Below are positions 9,112 through 16,744 of a stretch of 38,718 nucleotides of DNA, piece after piece. The notes below the pieces were generated by a model. The model ran no database searches. It was not told the origin of the DNA and saw only the letters and a list, made by a program, of their open reading frames with translations. The first letter of the stretch is position 1; every line of letters starts with the position of its first letter. Source of the stretch: Flavobacteriaceae bacterium (GTDB taxonomy: Bacteria; Bacteroidota; Bacteroidia; Flavobacteriales; Flavobacteriaceae); assembly GCA_947457105.1 (NCBI GenBank), contig CANGUP010000008.1, forward strand, positions 1-38,718, in the 5' to 3' direction. The translations under genes and the position numbers were made by a program.

Positions 9112-9122
9112 TAATAAATATA

Positions 9123-9245
9123 ATGATACAAACGGTTTTAGTATATATAGCACTTGCAATAGCGGTATTTTTTATACTAAAACCGTTATTTTCTAAAAAG
9201 AAAAACGAAAAAAATTGCGATAATAACAATTGTGGTTGTAAATAA
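9123..9245 (+). CDS. FeoB-associated Cys-rich membrane protein (40 aa)
   Basis: A very short gene starting 11 bases after the receptor stop. The protein begins MIQTVLVYIALAIAVFFILK, a single membrane helix. A lysine-rich stretch follows (SKKKNEKN), then a terminal Cys motif CDNNNCGCK with three Cys. This is the layout of the FeoB-associated Cys-rich membrane protein family (FeoC-like small partners of FeoB in Bacteroidota and Firmicutes). It would sit in the inner membrane with its Cys cluster near FeoB. Its stop is only 9 bases from the convergent ZIP gene. The function of the family is inferred from linkage to feo genes. Confidence 0.82.
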   Translation: MIQTVLVYIALAIAVFFILKPLFSKKKNEKNCDNNNCGCK

Positions 9246-9254
9246 ATGCAGACA

Positions 9255-10073
9255 TCATCCCAAAGCAACATCCAAGACCATCATCACAATAAATCCGCCA
9301 ATTAATCCGAGAGTTGCTATATCAGTATTTTTATCTTGTTGCGTTTCAGGAATTACTTCTTCTACAACAACAAATATCATTGCACCAGCAGCAAATGCCA
9401 AAGCATAAGGTAAAAGTGGTGTAAAAAAAGTTACAGCAACTGCACCCAAAACTCCTGCAATTGGTTCAACAATAGCCGATGATTGTCCGTACATAAAACT
9501 TTTCCAGCGGCTCATTCCCATTCTACGTAATGGCATTGAAACCGCGATTCCTTCTGGAAAATTTTGAATTCCAATACCAATGGCTAACGTTACTGCTCCA
9601 GCAATTGAAGCTTCTGGAATTCCAGCTGCAACTCCGCCAAATAAAACCCCAACGGCTAAACCTTCAGGAATGTTGTGCAAAGTAATTGCTAAAACTAACA
9701 AGGTTGTTCGTTGCCAAGGCGATTTTACACCTTCAGTTTCTTGAAAATTAATGTGTAAATGTGGAAGTAGTTTATCTAATCCAAAAATAAAAAGTGCTCC
9801 TAAAGCAAATCCTACCGCAGCAGGAATTACTTTGATAAAACCTTCGCCTTTACTCATTTCAATGGCTGGTGCAAGCAAACTCCAAAAACTTGCCGCTATC
9901 ATAACGCCTCCTGTAAAACCAAGCATTCCATCTAGAACTACTCGATTCATATTCTTAAAAAAGAATACGAATGAGGCTCCAAATGCTGTTAAAAACCAAG
10001 TAAATAATGTGGCATACAAAGCTGCTAAAATCGGGTCAATACTCTCGAAATAATCTAAAATTGTTTGAAACAT
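9255..10073 (-). CDS. ZIP family divalent metal transporter
   Basis: A 272-residue inner-membrane transporter with about eight helices. The two ZIP signature helices are present: HNIPEGLAVG (His133, Glu137) and GIGIQNFPEGIAVS, with the metal-binding His/Asn/Glu residues. A His-containing loop, LLPHLHINFQETEG, precedes them, and a late EEVIPE motif supplies acidic ligands. It resembles the GufA/ZIP11-like bacterial ZIPs that import Zn(II) and other divalent metals. It starts one base after the dtxR stop, so it is the second gene of a regulator-transporter operon and is probably controlled by that regulator. The exact metal (Zn, Mn or Fe) is not determinable. Confidence 0.93.
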   Translation of the reverse strand: MFQTILDYFESIDPILAALYATLFTWFLTAFGASFVFFFKNMNRVVLDGMLGFTGGVMIAASFWSLLAPAIEMSKGEGFIKVIPAAVGFALGALFIFGLDKLLPHLHINFQETEGVKSPWQRTTLLVLAITLHNIPEGLAVGVLFGGVAAGIPEASIAGAVTLAIGIGIQNFPEGIAVSMPLRRMGMSRWKSFMYGQSSAIVEPIAGVLGAVAVTFFTPLLPYALAFAAGAMIFVVVEEVIPETQQDKNTDIATLGLIGGFIVMMVLDVALG

Positions 10074-10074
10074 A

Positions 10075-10722
10075 TTATTTTACATATAAATTATTAGCAA
10101 TTTTATTTGATATCGTTAATTGTCTTGAATCAATCTGAATCTGTAAAGTATCGTCAAAACTTTCTTTTTCTTTAACAGTAATTTTTGAACCTAATGCAAT
10201 TTTTTGTTTGTCTAAATACTTTAAAAATTCCGACGATGAATCTTTAACTCCAACACATTGATATTCTTTGTTTAATTCAGTTTCTGATAATAACAATTTG
10301 TTAATTTTTTTAATCTCACCATCAGCATTCGGAATTGGATCTCCATGTGGATCAAAAGATGGAAAATCTAAAAATGCATCTAATTTATTTATCAAATTTT
10401 CCGATTTTATATGTTCTAATTCTTCTGCAATTTCATGAACTTCATCCCAAGAAAAATTAAGTTTATCTACCAAAAAAACTTCCCACAAACGATGCTTCCT
10501 TACAATCATTTTAGCAGAATAAAAGCCTTTTTCGGTCAAAGTAACACCTTGGTATTTTTGATAAGCAACCAATTCTTTTTCAGATAATTTCTTCAACATA
10601 TCGGTTACAGATGATGCTTTGGTATCCAACATTCCTGCAATGGCATTAGTATTTACTCCTTTTGGAGAAACTAATGATAAATGGTAAATTACTTTAATAT
10701 AGTTTTCTTCAGAAATTGTCAT
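10075..10722 (-). CDS. DtxR/MntR-family metal-dependent transcriptional regulator
   Basis: A 215-residue protein. The N-terminal winged helix (about 1-65) has the family sequence SEENYIKVIYHLS...TNAIAGMLDTKASSVTDMLKKLSEKELV. The dimerisation/metal-binding domain (66-140) contains the RKHRLWEVFLVDKL, HEIAEELEHIKS and FPSFDPHGDPIP motifs with His/Glu ligands. A C-terminal FeoA/SH3-like domain follows (about 150-215). It is transcribed divergently from a TonB receptor and lies upstream of a ZIP transporter gene with a one-base gap. It most likely senses Mn(II) or Fe(II) and represses uptake genes, plausibly including itself and the receptors nearby. Confidence 0.93.
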   Translation of the reverse strand: MTISEENYIKVIYHLSLVSPKGVNTNAIAGMLDTKASSVTDMLKKLSEKELVAYQKYQGVTLTEKGFYSAKMIVRKHRLWEVFLVDKLNFSWDEVHEIAEELEHIKSENLINKLDAFLDFPSFDPHGDPIPNADGEIKKINKLLLSETELNKEYQCVGVKDSSSEFLKYLDKQKIALGSKITVKEKESFDDTLQIQIDSRQLTISNKIANNLYVK

Positions 10723-10741
10723 TGTGAAAATTTATTTAAAA

Positions 10742-10760
10742 CAAATATAGAATTATATTT
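10742..10760 (-). promoter_or_regulatory. dtxR promoter -7 element within a short inverted repeat
   Basis: On the minus strand TATATTTG (10742-10749) fits TAnnTTTG, 19 bases before the dtxR start at 10722. The same bases form half of the inverted repeat AAATATA-GAAT-TATATTT (10743-10760). It could be an autoregulatory operator, but the sequence is all A/T apart from one base and may be chance. Confidence 0.4.
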
Positions 10761-10780
10761 TTGTTTTGCTAAATATTATT

Positions 10781-10796
10781 TTTAGTTTTGTCTAAA
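10781..10796 (+). promoter_or_regulatory. Receptor promoter -7 element overlapped by a putative metal-regulator box
   Basis: TAGTTTTG (10783-10790) is a -7 match for the TonB receptor at 10811. It is embedded in the box TTTAGTTTTGTCTAAA, with half-sites TTTAG and CTAAA, which resembles the boxes at 4363, 6812 and 6844. Binding here would directly mask the promoter. Confidence 0.5.
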
Positions 10797-10810
10797 TTTT
10801 TATTTTATAA

Positions 10811-12853
10811 ATGAAAAAACTTTTAACAGCTTTATTACTTTTACCATTTATAGTCTTTTCACAAAAAAACGACACAATAACAAAAGAGATTCCAAATCAA
10901 CTTGATGAAGTAGTTATTTCTGGTACTTTAAAAGCGGTAAAACGATTAGAAAATCCAGTTCCTGTTGAAGTCATCACGACTACATTTTTAAAACAAAATC
11001 CAACAAGTAATGTTTTAGACGCTTTACAAAACGTAAACGGTCTACGCCCACAAAACAATTGCAATGTATGTGGCACTGGCGACATAAGAATCAATGGCTT
11101 AGATGGCCCATACACCATGGTAACTATAGACGGAATGCCTATTGTAAGTGCGCTTGGAACGGTGTATGGATTGTCTGGAATTCCCAATTCCATGATTGAA
11201 AGAATTGAAGTAGTTAAAGGCGCAGCATCCACACTATATGGCAGTGAAGCTGTTGGTGGCTTAATCAACATTATTACAAAAAAAGCGAGAACTGTTCCTC
11301 TTTTTACTGCTGATGTATTTTCAACTTCATGGCTCGAAAACAATGTTGACATGGGTTACAAGGCAACTATTGGAAAAAAAGTAGATGCGCTTTTTGGGGT
11401 CAATCATTTCACTTATAAGAACCCTATAGACAATAACAATGATAATTTCACAGACATTGCCCTACAAGACCGTGTTTCCTTTTTTAGTAAATGGACTATC
11501 AATCGAAAATCTGGAAAGGAATTTAACATCGTTTCGCGTTATTTGTATGAAGATCGTTGGGGTGGCGAAATGCAATGGATTAAGAGTTTTCGCGGTGGAA
11601 GCGAAATTTATGGTGAAAGTATTTACACTTCTCGTTATGAACTTATAGGCAAGTATCAACTGCCGATAGCAGAAAAGATGTATCTACAGTTTTCATTAAT
11701 TAGTCATAATCAAAATTCGGTTTACGGTAATTCGGTTTATCTTGCCAATCAAAAAATTGGATTTGGACAATTCCTTTGGGATAAAAACATAAAAAATCAC
11801 TCACTTCTTTTTGGAAGTGCATTCCGATATCAATATTATAACGATAATACACCAGCAACTACTAATTCTGAACATTCAAAAATTTATAGTCTTTTTGTGC
11901 AAGATGATATAAAGTTTTCTGAAAAAACTGGGCTTCTTTTAGGTTCGCGTTACGATTATAACTCGGCTCATGGTTCCATTTTTACTCCAAGAGTCGCTCT
12001 TAAATGGAAACCAACAAATAATGATATTTTGCGATTAAATTTTGGAACGGGTTTTAGAGTTATCAATTTATTTACCGAAGACCATCAAGCACTTTCAGGT
12101 GCAAGAGAAGTAGTTTTAGTTGACAATTTAGAACCAGAAACATCCTATAATGTCAACTTAAATTATTTGAAAAAATATAAATTGGAGAATTTAGGAGTTT
12201 TAAATTTAGAAATGTCATCATGGTATACCTATTTTACCAATCGGATATTTGCTAATTATGACCTCAACCCTAATCAAATTGTTTACGATAATTTAAATGG
12301 ATATTCCAAGATATTTGGATTGAGTACCAATATCGATTGGATTACGCCATTTGGTATAAAAGCAACTGTTGGAGCAAGCTATTTTGATCCAATTACGCAA
12401 CAGGATGGTATTAGTTTTGTGCCTTTATTTACTGAAAAATATTCCTTGAATTGGGCAATTAATTATGAGATTCCAAAATGGAATCTTTCCTTTGATTATA
12501 CAGGAAATCTAACTGGTTCGATGCGATTACCATTGCTAAGCGAACTTGACCCAAGACGTGAATATTCGCAACCATTTAGTATTCAAAACATACAATTTAC
12601 CTATAAAAAGTTTCATAATTTAGAAATCTATTCGGGTATAAAAAACCTTTTTAATTGGACACCCAACCGCGGAAATCCTTTTTTAATTGCGAGAGCCAAT
12701 GACCCATTTGACCAAAATGTACAATTTAATAGTAATGGAAACGCAATTCCAACACCAGATAATCCTTATGGTTTAACATTTGACCCAACCTATGCTTATG
12801 GACCAAATCAAGGAATTCGTTTTTTTCTGGGCTTGCGATATCATATTGATTAA
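10811..12853 (+). CDS. TonB-dependent outer-membrane receptor
   Basis: A 680-residue receptor. The signal peptide (MKKLLTALLLLPFIVFSQ) is followed by a TonB-box-like LDEVVISGT segment at about residues 30-38. The plug domain (about 45-165) contains NVLDALQNVNGLRPQ, DIRINGLDGPYTMVTIDGMPI and VVKGAASTLYGSEAVGGLINIITKK. The barrel ends in GIRFFLGLRYHID. A CNVC pair in the plug (NNCNVCGTGD) may form a disulfide. It is divergent from the dtxR gene, and its promoter overlaps a putative metal box, so it is likely a metal or metallophore receptor. Plug sequences of this type also occur in receptors of unknown ligand, so the substrate is left open. Confidence 0.9.
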   Translation: MKKLLTALLLLPFIVFSQKNDTITKEIPNQLDEVVISGTLKAVKRLENPVPVEVITTTFLKQNPTSNVLDALQNVNGLRPQNNCNVCGTGDIRINGLDGPYTMVTIDGMPIVSALGTVYGLSGIPNSMIERIEVVKGAASTLYGSEAVGGLINIITKKARTVPLFTADVFSTSWLENNVDMGYKATIGKKVDALFGVNHFTYKNPIDNNNDNFTDIALQDRVSFFSKWTINRKSGKEFNIVSRYLYEDRWGGEMQWIKSFRGGSEIYGESIYTSRYELIGKYQLPIAEKMYLQFSLISHNQNSVYGNSVYLANQKIGFGQFLWDKNIKNHSLLFGSAFRYQYYNDNTPATTNSEHSKIYSLFVQDDIKFSEKTGLLLGSRYDYNSAHGSIFTPRVALKWKPTNNDILRLNFGTGFRVINLFTEDHQALSGAREVVLVDNLEPETSYNVNLNYLKKYKLENLGVLNLEMSSWYTYFTNRIFANYDLNPNQIVYDNLNGYSKIFGLSTNIDWITPFGIKATVGASYFDPITQQDGISFVPLFTEKYSLNWAINYEIPKWNLSFDYTGNLTGSMRLPLLSELDPRREYSQPFSIQNIQFTYKKFHNLEIYSGIKNLFNWTPNRGNPFLIARANDPFDQNVQFNSNGNAIPTPDNPYGLTFDPTYAYGPNQGIRFFLGLRYHID

Positions 12854-12887
12854 CATTTGTTTTGGATAAAAGTAATTTAATATTTTT

Positions 12888-12895
12888 TACTTTTG
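12888..12895 (+). promoter_or_regulatory. -7 element (TACTTTTG) of the lycopene cyclase gene
   Basis: Matches TAnnTTTG, with a TTTG at 12861-12864 placed 23 bases upstream. It ends only 4 bases before the ATG at 12900, so the transcript would be leaderless or nearly so. Confidence 0.55.
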
Positions 12896-12899
12896 AGGC

Positions 12900-14036
12900 A
12901 TGCAACACTATCACTACATTTTCACTGGGTCAGGATTGTCGGCTTTAATGACCGTTTATGAAATGATTTTATCTGGGAAATTTAAAGATAAAAACATTTT
13001 GTTATTGGATGAAAATCCTAAAAAGTCTAATGATAGAACTTGGTGTTTTTGGGATAATTCAACTCAATTTGATGAAATTATATCCAAAAAATGGAATGTT
13101 GCACTTTTTGCGAATGAAAACTTTCAAAGAAATTTAGATTTGAATCCGTATCAATATAAAATGGTTCGTGGATTGGATTTTTACAATTTAATTTTCGATT
13201 TAATTTCTAAACAAGAAAATATTCATTTTGTAAATCAAAAAGTAACCGATTTTGAAGAATTAGGAAGTCATTGCATCGTAAAAACAGAAAGTCAAAATTA
13301 TACTTGCAATAAAATTTTTAATTCTATTTATAATCCAAATTTTGTAAAAAGTCAGTCTAAGTATCCATTATTACAACAACATTTTATTGGTTGGTTTATA
13401 AAATCGAAAGAAGCTGTTTTCAATCCTGATGTTGCAACTTTCATGGATTTTTCTGTCGAACAAAGAGAAAATACAAGATTTATGTACGTTCTTCCAACGT
13501 CTTCAACAGAAGCTTTATTAGAATATACTTTGTTTTCAAAAGATTTGTTATCTAAGGAAGAGTACGAAAATGAAATTCAAAAATACACTCAAAAGTTAGG
13601 AATTATCGATTACGAAATCATCGAAAAAGAACAAGGAAACATTCCTATGACGAGCTATAAATTTTGGAAACACAACACCAAAAACATCATAAATATTGGT
13701 TCGGTTGGCGGATGGACAAAAGCAAGTACAGGCTATACATTTAAAAATACCACTATAAAATCTAAAGAATTAATTCAGTTTTTATCCAAAGAAATCGATT
13801 TTAGAAAATTTCATAAAATGGATAAATTTTGGTTCTATGACTTATTATTTTTAGATGTTTTGTATCGAAGAAATGATTTGGGTTCAAAAGTATTTTCGTC
13901 ATTATTCAAAAAAGGAAATCCAACACTAATTTTCAAATTTCTAGACGAAGAAACTACGTTTTGGGAAGATTTACAAGTGATTTGGAAATGCCCAAAAGGA
14001 CTTTTCATAAGAGCATTATTTAAAAGGATTTTATAG
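12900..14036 (+). CDS. crtY: Lycopene cyclase (CrtY-type)
   Basis: A 378-residue FAD/NAD-binding flavoprotein. The N-terminus YHYIFTGSGLSALMTVYEM is the dinucleotide-binding fold. The family hallmark NDRTWCFWD follows at about residues 43-51. Further conserved stretches are FMDFSVEQRENTRFMYVLP and IPMTSYKFW...NIGSVGGWTKASTGYTF. CrtY cyclises both ends of lycopene to beta-carotene at the membrane, the step leading to zeaxanthin and the yellow pigmentation common in Flavobacterium. No other crt gene is visible here, so it is separated from the core cluster, and its neighbours (TonB receptor, bacilliredoxin) do not suggest a joint operon. Confidence 0.93.
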   Translation: MQHYHYIFTGSGLSALMTVYEMILSGKFKDKNILLLDENPKKSNDRTWCFWDNSTQFDEIISKKWNVALFANENFQRNLDLNPYQYKMVRGLDFYNLIFDLISKQENIHFVNQKVTDFEELGSHCIVKTESQNYTCNKIFNSIYNPNFVKSQSKYPLLQQHFIGWFIKSKEAVFNPDVATFMDFSVEQRENTRFMYVLPTSSTEALLEYTLFSKDLLSKEEYENEIQKYTQKLGIIDYEIIEKEQGNIPMTSYKFWKHNTKNIINIGSVGGWTKASTGYTFKNTTIKSKELIQFLSKEIDFRKFHKMDKFWFYDLLFLDVLYRRNDLGSKVFSSLFKKGNPTLIFKFLDEETTFWEDLQVIWKCPKGLFIRALFKRIL

Positions 14037-14073
14037 TTTAAATTCTCTATCAAACGATAACAAATCTTTATGA

Positions 14074-14088
14074 TTAGAATCATTCTAA
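14074..14088 (+). promoter_or_regulatory. 7-1-7 palindrome (PerR/Fur-type box) upstream of bacilliredoxin
   Basis: TTAGAAT-C-ATTCTAA is a perfect 7-1-7 inverted repeat, the architecture of Fur-family operators (the PerR consensus is TTATAATnATTATAA). A further AGAATTCT palindrome follows at 14094-14101. Both lie in the -33 region of the -7 element at 14105. Confidence 0.55.
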
Positions 14089-14104
14089 AAATGAGAATTC
14101 TATT

Positions 14105-14112
14105 TATCTTTG
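14105..14112 (+). promoter_or_regulatory. -7 element (TATCTTTG) of the bacilliredoxin gene
   Basis: Matches TAnnTTTG. There is no TTG at the normal -33 distance; the palindrome at 14074-14088 occupies that stretch. The start codon is 56 bases downstream. Confidence 0.55.
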
Positions 14113-14168
14113 CATATGATTTTAAATATCATAATTCAAAAATCGTTAATCTTAAATCATAAATAATT

Positions 14169-14579
14169 ATGTATCCAGAAGAAATGGTAAAACCAATGCG
14201 AGCAGAACTTTCTGAAGCAGGTTTTCAAGATTTATACAGCGCTGAAGAAGTGAAAAATGCAATTAAAACGGAAGGAACAACACTAGTAGTTGTTAACTCT
14301 GTTTGTGGTTGCGCTGCTAGAAATGCTCGTCCAGGAGCAAAAATGAGTTTGGACGGAGCAAAAAAACCAGATCATTTAGTAACAGTTTTCGCAGGTGTAG
14401 ATAAAGAAGCTGTTGATGCTGCAAGAGAAGAAATGTTTCCTTTTCCTCCATCGTCACCAAGTATGGCGTTGTTCAAAAATGGTGAATTAGTTCACATGTT
14501 AGAACGTCACCACATTGAAGGTCGTCCTGCAGAAATGATTGCTGAAAACTTAAAAGACGCTTATGCAGAATTCTGTTAA
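14169..14579 (+). CDS. BrxA/BrxB family bacilliredoxin (YphP/YqiW)
   Basis: A 136-residue thioredoxin-fold protein with the diagnostic CGC active site (Cys46-Gly47-Cys48) in [14 protein letters not shown], plus [30 protein letters not shown]. Bacilliredoxins remove bacillithiol from protein thiols (de-bacillithiolation) in the cytoplasm. Bacillithiol is also made by Bacteroidota. The sequence does not distinguish BrxA from BrxB. Monocistronic: it is preceded by its own promoter with a Fur-family-like palindrome and closed by a terminator (14582). That suggests peroxide or metal-responsive expression. Confidence 0.93.
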   Translation: MYPEEMVKPMRAELSEAGFQDLYSAEEVKNAIKTEGTTLVVVNSVCGCAARNARPGAKMSLDGAKKPDHLVTVFAGVDKEAVDAAREEMFPFPPSSPSMALFKNGELVHMLERHHIEGRPAEMIAENLKDAYAEFC

Positions 14580-14581
14580 AA

Positions 14582-14619
14582 AATAAAATCCTTTCCAACG
14601 AGAGGATTTTATTATTTTA
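14582..14619 (+). terminator. Terminator after the bacilliredoxin gene
   Basis: An 11-bp perfect stem (AATAAAATCCT / AGGATTTTATT) with a 10-nt loop, followed by ATTTT. It begins 2 bases after the stop codon. Confidence 0.8.
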
Positions 14620-14685
14620 GACGCAACCTTTTTGAAGTTTTAATATCTATTAATTGAAATTGTTTAACCTAACCCATATAGACCA

Positions 14686-15060
14686 ATGAAAACTCTTTTT
14701 AAAATATTCGTGCTTTTAGTAGCATTTTTGTCTTTTCAATGTTCTGGTTCGAATGATGAAGTAATTACGCAACCAATGTTGGATGCAAAAAAAGCTGAAA
14801 TAATTAATTATATTAACAGTTTTGATTGTTTAGGAAGTTGTAACTATATTGCTTTTGGCAGCAAACCTTGTGGTGGACCAAAAGAATATTTGCCTTTTCC
14901 AAGTTCGGTAAATCTTACTCAATTACAACAAATGGTTGCAGAATATAATGAAATGGATCATCAATACAACATCCAAACTAATGCCATTTCAGATTGCGCT
15001 GTTGTATTGCCTCCAACTACTGTAGAATGCGTAAACGGAGATTGTGTGGTGGTATATTAA
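14686..15060 (+). CDS. Small Cys-containing lipoprotein of unknown function
   Basis: A 124-residue protein with a lipoprotein signal peptide: hydrophobic stretch KIFVLLVAFLSF, then lipobox LSFQC with the lipidated Cys at 19. The mature part holds six further Cys, arranged as CLGSC, PCGG, DCAV, EC and DC, so it probably carries disulfides. I recognise the pattern (..C..IAFGSKPCGGPKEYL...LQQMVAEYNEMD.QYN) from uncharacterised Flavobacteriaceae lipoproteins but know of no assigned function. It is followed by its own terminator at 15082, and no promoter match stands out upstream. Confidence 0.82.
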   Translation: MKTLFKIFVLLVAFLSFQCSGSNDEVITQPMLDAKKAEIINYINSFDCLGSCNYIAFGSKPCGGPKEYLPFPSSVNLTQLQQMVAEYNEMDHQYNIQTNAISDCAVVLPPTTVECVNGDCVVVY

Positions 15061-15081
15061 AATTATGAATTGCTATAAAAG

Positions 15082-15117
15082 AAAACCTTTCAATTGAAAA
15101 ATTGTTAGGGTTTTTTT
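15082..15117 (+). terminator. Terminator after the lipoprotein gene
   Basis: A two-part hairpin with outer arms AAAACC / GGTTTT and inner arms CAATT / AATTG, ending in a run of seven T. Confidence 0.75.
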
Positions 15118-15132
15118 ATTCGAAAAAAGATG

Positions 15133-15140
15133 TAAATTTG
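15133..15140 (+). promoter_or_regulatory. -7 element (TAAATTTG) of trhO
   Basis: Matches TAnnTTTG and lies about 90 bases before the chosen ATG, giving a leader of roughly 75-80 bases that contains the palindrome at 15183-15202. Confidence 0.5.
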
Positions 15141-15182
15141 CCTCGAATTCTTCCATTTAGAATTCAATTCATATTTCTGTGC

Positions 15183-15202
15183 AGACGCGATTAATCGTGT
15201 CT
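15183..15202. repeat. 20-bp near-palindrome in the trhO leader
   Basis: AGACGCGATTAATCGTGTCT is a 20-base inverted repeat with one mismatched pair, centred on ATTAAT. I recall very similar GACGCGATTAATCGCGTC sequences scattered between genes of Flavobacteriaceae. Only one copy is seen in this window. Confidence 0.5.
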
Positions 15203-15223
15203 CTAACCTTAAACGTTTATAGC

Positions 15224-16582
15224 ATGCAACTGTATAACACCTTAAGCGCAGAAGAAAGAGCTCAATTAATTGATGAAGCCGGAAAACAACGTCTTACATT
15301 ATCTTTCTATGCGTATGCCAAAATTGAAGATCCAAAAAAATTTCGCGACGATTTATTTATCGAATGGAACCAACTCGATGCTCTTGGTCGAACCTATGTA
15401 GCCAAGGAAGGAATTAATGCTCAAATGAGTGTTCCAGCCGAAAATTTTGAAGCTTTTAGAGAAACTTTAGAAGCATATGAATTCATGAGAGGTATTCGTT
15501 TGAATGTAGCAGTAGAACACGACGATCATTCATTTTTAAAACTAACCGTAAAAGTTCGTGATAAAATTGTAGCAGATGGATTGAACGACGAAACGTTTGA
15601 CGTAACCAATATCGGTGTGCATTTAAAAGCCAAAGAATTCAACCAAATATTAGAAGATCCAAATACTATTGTAGTTGATTTTAGAAATCATTACGAAAGT
15701 GAAATTGGACATTTTAAAGGTGCTATTACTCCTGATGTTGAGACTTTTAGAGAAAGTTTACCTATTATCAACGAGCAATTAAAAGACTTTAAAGAAGATA
15801 AAAATTTGGTTATGTATTGCACCGGAGGAATTCGTTGCGAAAAAGCATCAGCCTATTTTAAGCACCAAGGTTTTAAAAATGTATTTCAGTTAGAAGGCGG
15901 AATTATCAATTATGCCAAACAAATAAAGGAAGAAAACATCGAAAGTAAATTCATAGGAAAGAACTTTGTTTTTGACCACAGATTAGGTGAAAGAATTACC
16001 GATGATATAGTTTCCCAATGCCATCAATGCGGAAAACCTTGCGATAATCACACCAATTGTGAAAATGATGGTTGTCATTTATTATTCATTCAATGTGATG
16101 ATTGTAAAACTGCAATGGAAAACTGTTGTTCAAAAGAATGTTTAGACACCATTCATTTGCCCTTGTTAGAACAAGTGAAATTAAGAAGAGGAAAACAAGT
16201 TGGAAATAAAGTCTTCCGCAAAGGAAAATCAGAAAATCTATTATTTAAACATTCAGGTGAACTATCTGATAAATCCTTAGCGATTGCTCAAAAATCAAAA
16301 GACATTCGTCTGAAAATAAAAGTAAAAAAAGTGCTTGTTGGTAAAGCCGAACATTATTATCCAAAACCACAAGTTGGATTATTTATTATCGAAAATAACG
16401 AATTAAATGTAGGTGATAAAATCTTAATTTCAGGTCCAACAACAGGAAACGAAGAAGTAATTTTAGATAAAATGATGGTAAACGGAAATGAAAATTCGGT
16501 TGCTAAAATAGGTGATAAAGTCACTTTTATTTTACCATTTAGAGTAAGATTGTCTGATAAATTATTTAAGATTTTAGAGTAA
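15224..16582 (+). CDS. trhO: TrhO, oxygen-dependent tRNA uridine(34) hydroxylase
   Basis: A 452-residue rhodanese-family enzyme that hydroxylates U34 of tRNAs (5-hydroxyuridine, a precursor of xo5U-type modifications) using O2. An N-terminal acylphosphatase-like domain (about 8-110, with YVAKEGINAQMSVPAE) is followed by the rhodanese domain with active loop CTGGIRCEKA (catalytic Cys199). A Cys-rich element comes next (CHQCGKPC, C...C, CDDC, CC), as in long TrhO proteins. It has roughly 100 residues more than the E. coli protein. I chose ATG 15224 (MQLYNTLSAEE) because the upstream in-frame GTG (15179) would translate through the palindrome. Confidence 0.92.
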   Translation: MQLYNTLSAEERAQLIDEAGKQRLTLSFYAYAKIEDPKKFRDDLFIEWNQLDALGRTYVAKEGINAQMSVPAENFEAFRETLEAYEFMRGIRLNVAVEHDDHSFLKLTVKVRDKIVADGLNDETFDVTNIGVHLKAKEFNQILEDPNTIVVDFRNHYESEIGHFKGAITPDVETFRESLPIINEQLKDFKEDKNLVMYCTGGIRCEKASAYFKHQGFKNVFQLEGGIINYAKQIKEENIESKFIGKNFVFDHRLGERITDDIVSQCHQCGKPCDNHTNCENDGCHLLFIQCDDCKTAMENCCSKECLDTIHLPLLEQVKLRRGKQVGNKVFRKGKSENLLFKHSGELSDKSLAIAQKSKDIRLKIKVKKVLVGKAEHYYPKPQVGLFIIENNELNVGDKILISGPTTGNEEVILDKMMVNGNENSVAKIGDKVTFILPFRVRLSDKLFKILE

Positions 16583-16604
16583 CTATTTTAAAAATCAACC
16601 ATTT

Positions 16605-16657
16605 AAAATCCCAAATTTCAACTGTTTTTTCAAACTTGGAATTTGGGATTTTTTTAT
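16605..16657 (+). terminator. Terminator after trhO
   Basis: A long hairpin: 17-base arms starting AAAATCCCAAATT (16605-16621) and ending AATTTGGGATTTT (16636-16652), with one or two mismatches near the loop, followed by more T. Confidence 0.85.
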
Positions 16658-16744
16658 TGGAATTTATTTTTTAAAAATACTATCTTTACAAATTAATCGT
16701 TTTATGAACTTAAATTGCTTTTTGGCAATACTACATATATAATT

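Noticed and set aside
12726..12914. A 62-residue minus-strand frame across the receptor end and crtY start
   Set aside because: Runs over a promoter and two real genes; no sign of a protein family.
13457..13470. GTCGAACAAAG in crtY as a third in-gene copy of the hem repeat
   Set aside because: It encodes the conserved SVEQ.ENTRF motif of lycopene cyclases and lacks the TACTT/AAGTA ends. Other TTCGAC/GTCGAA hits (15388, 18098, 19146, 36241) are likewise ordinary coding sequence.
15179..15223. GTG start for TrhO 15 codons upstream
   Set aside because: It would translate through the palindromic repeat and adds residues without family similarity.
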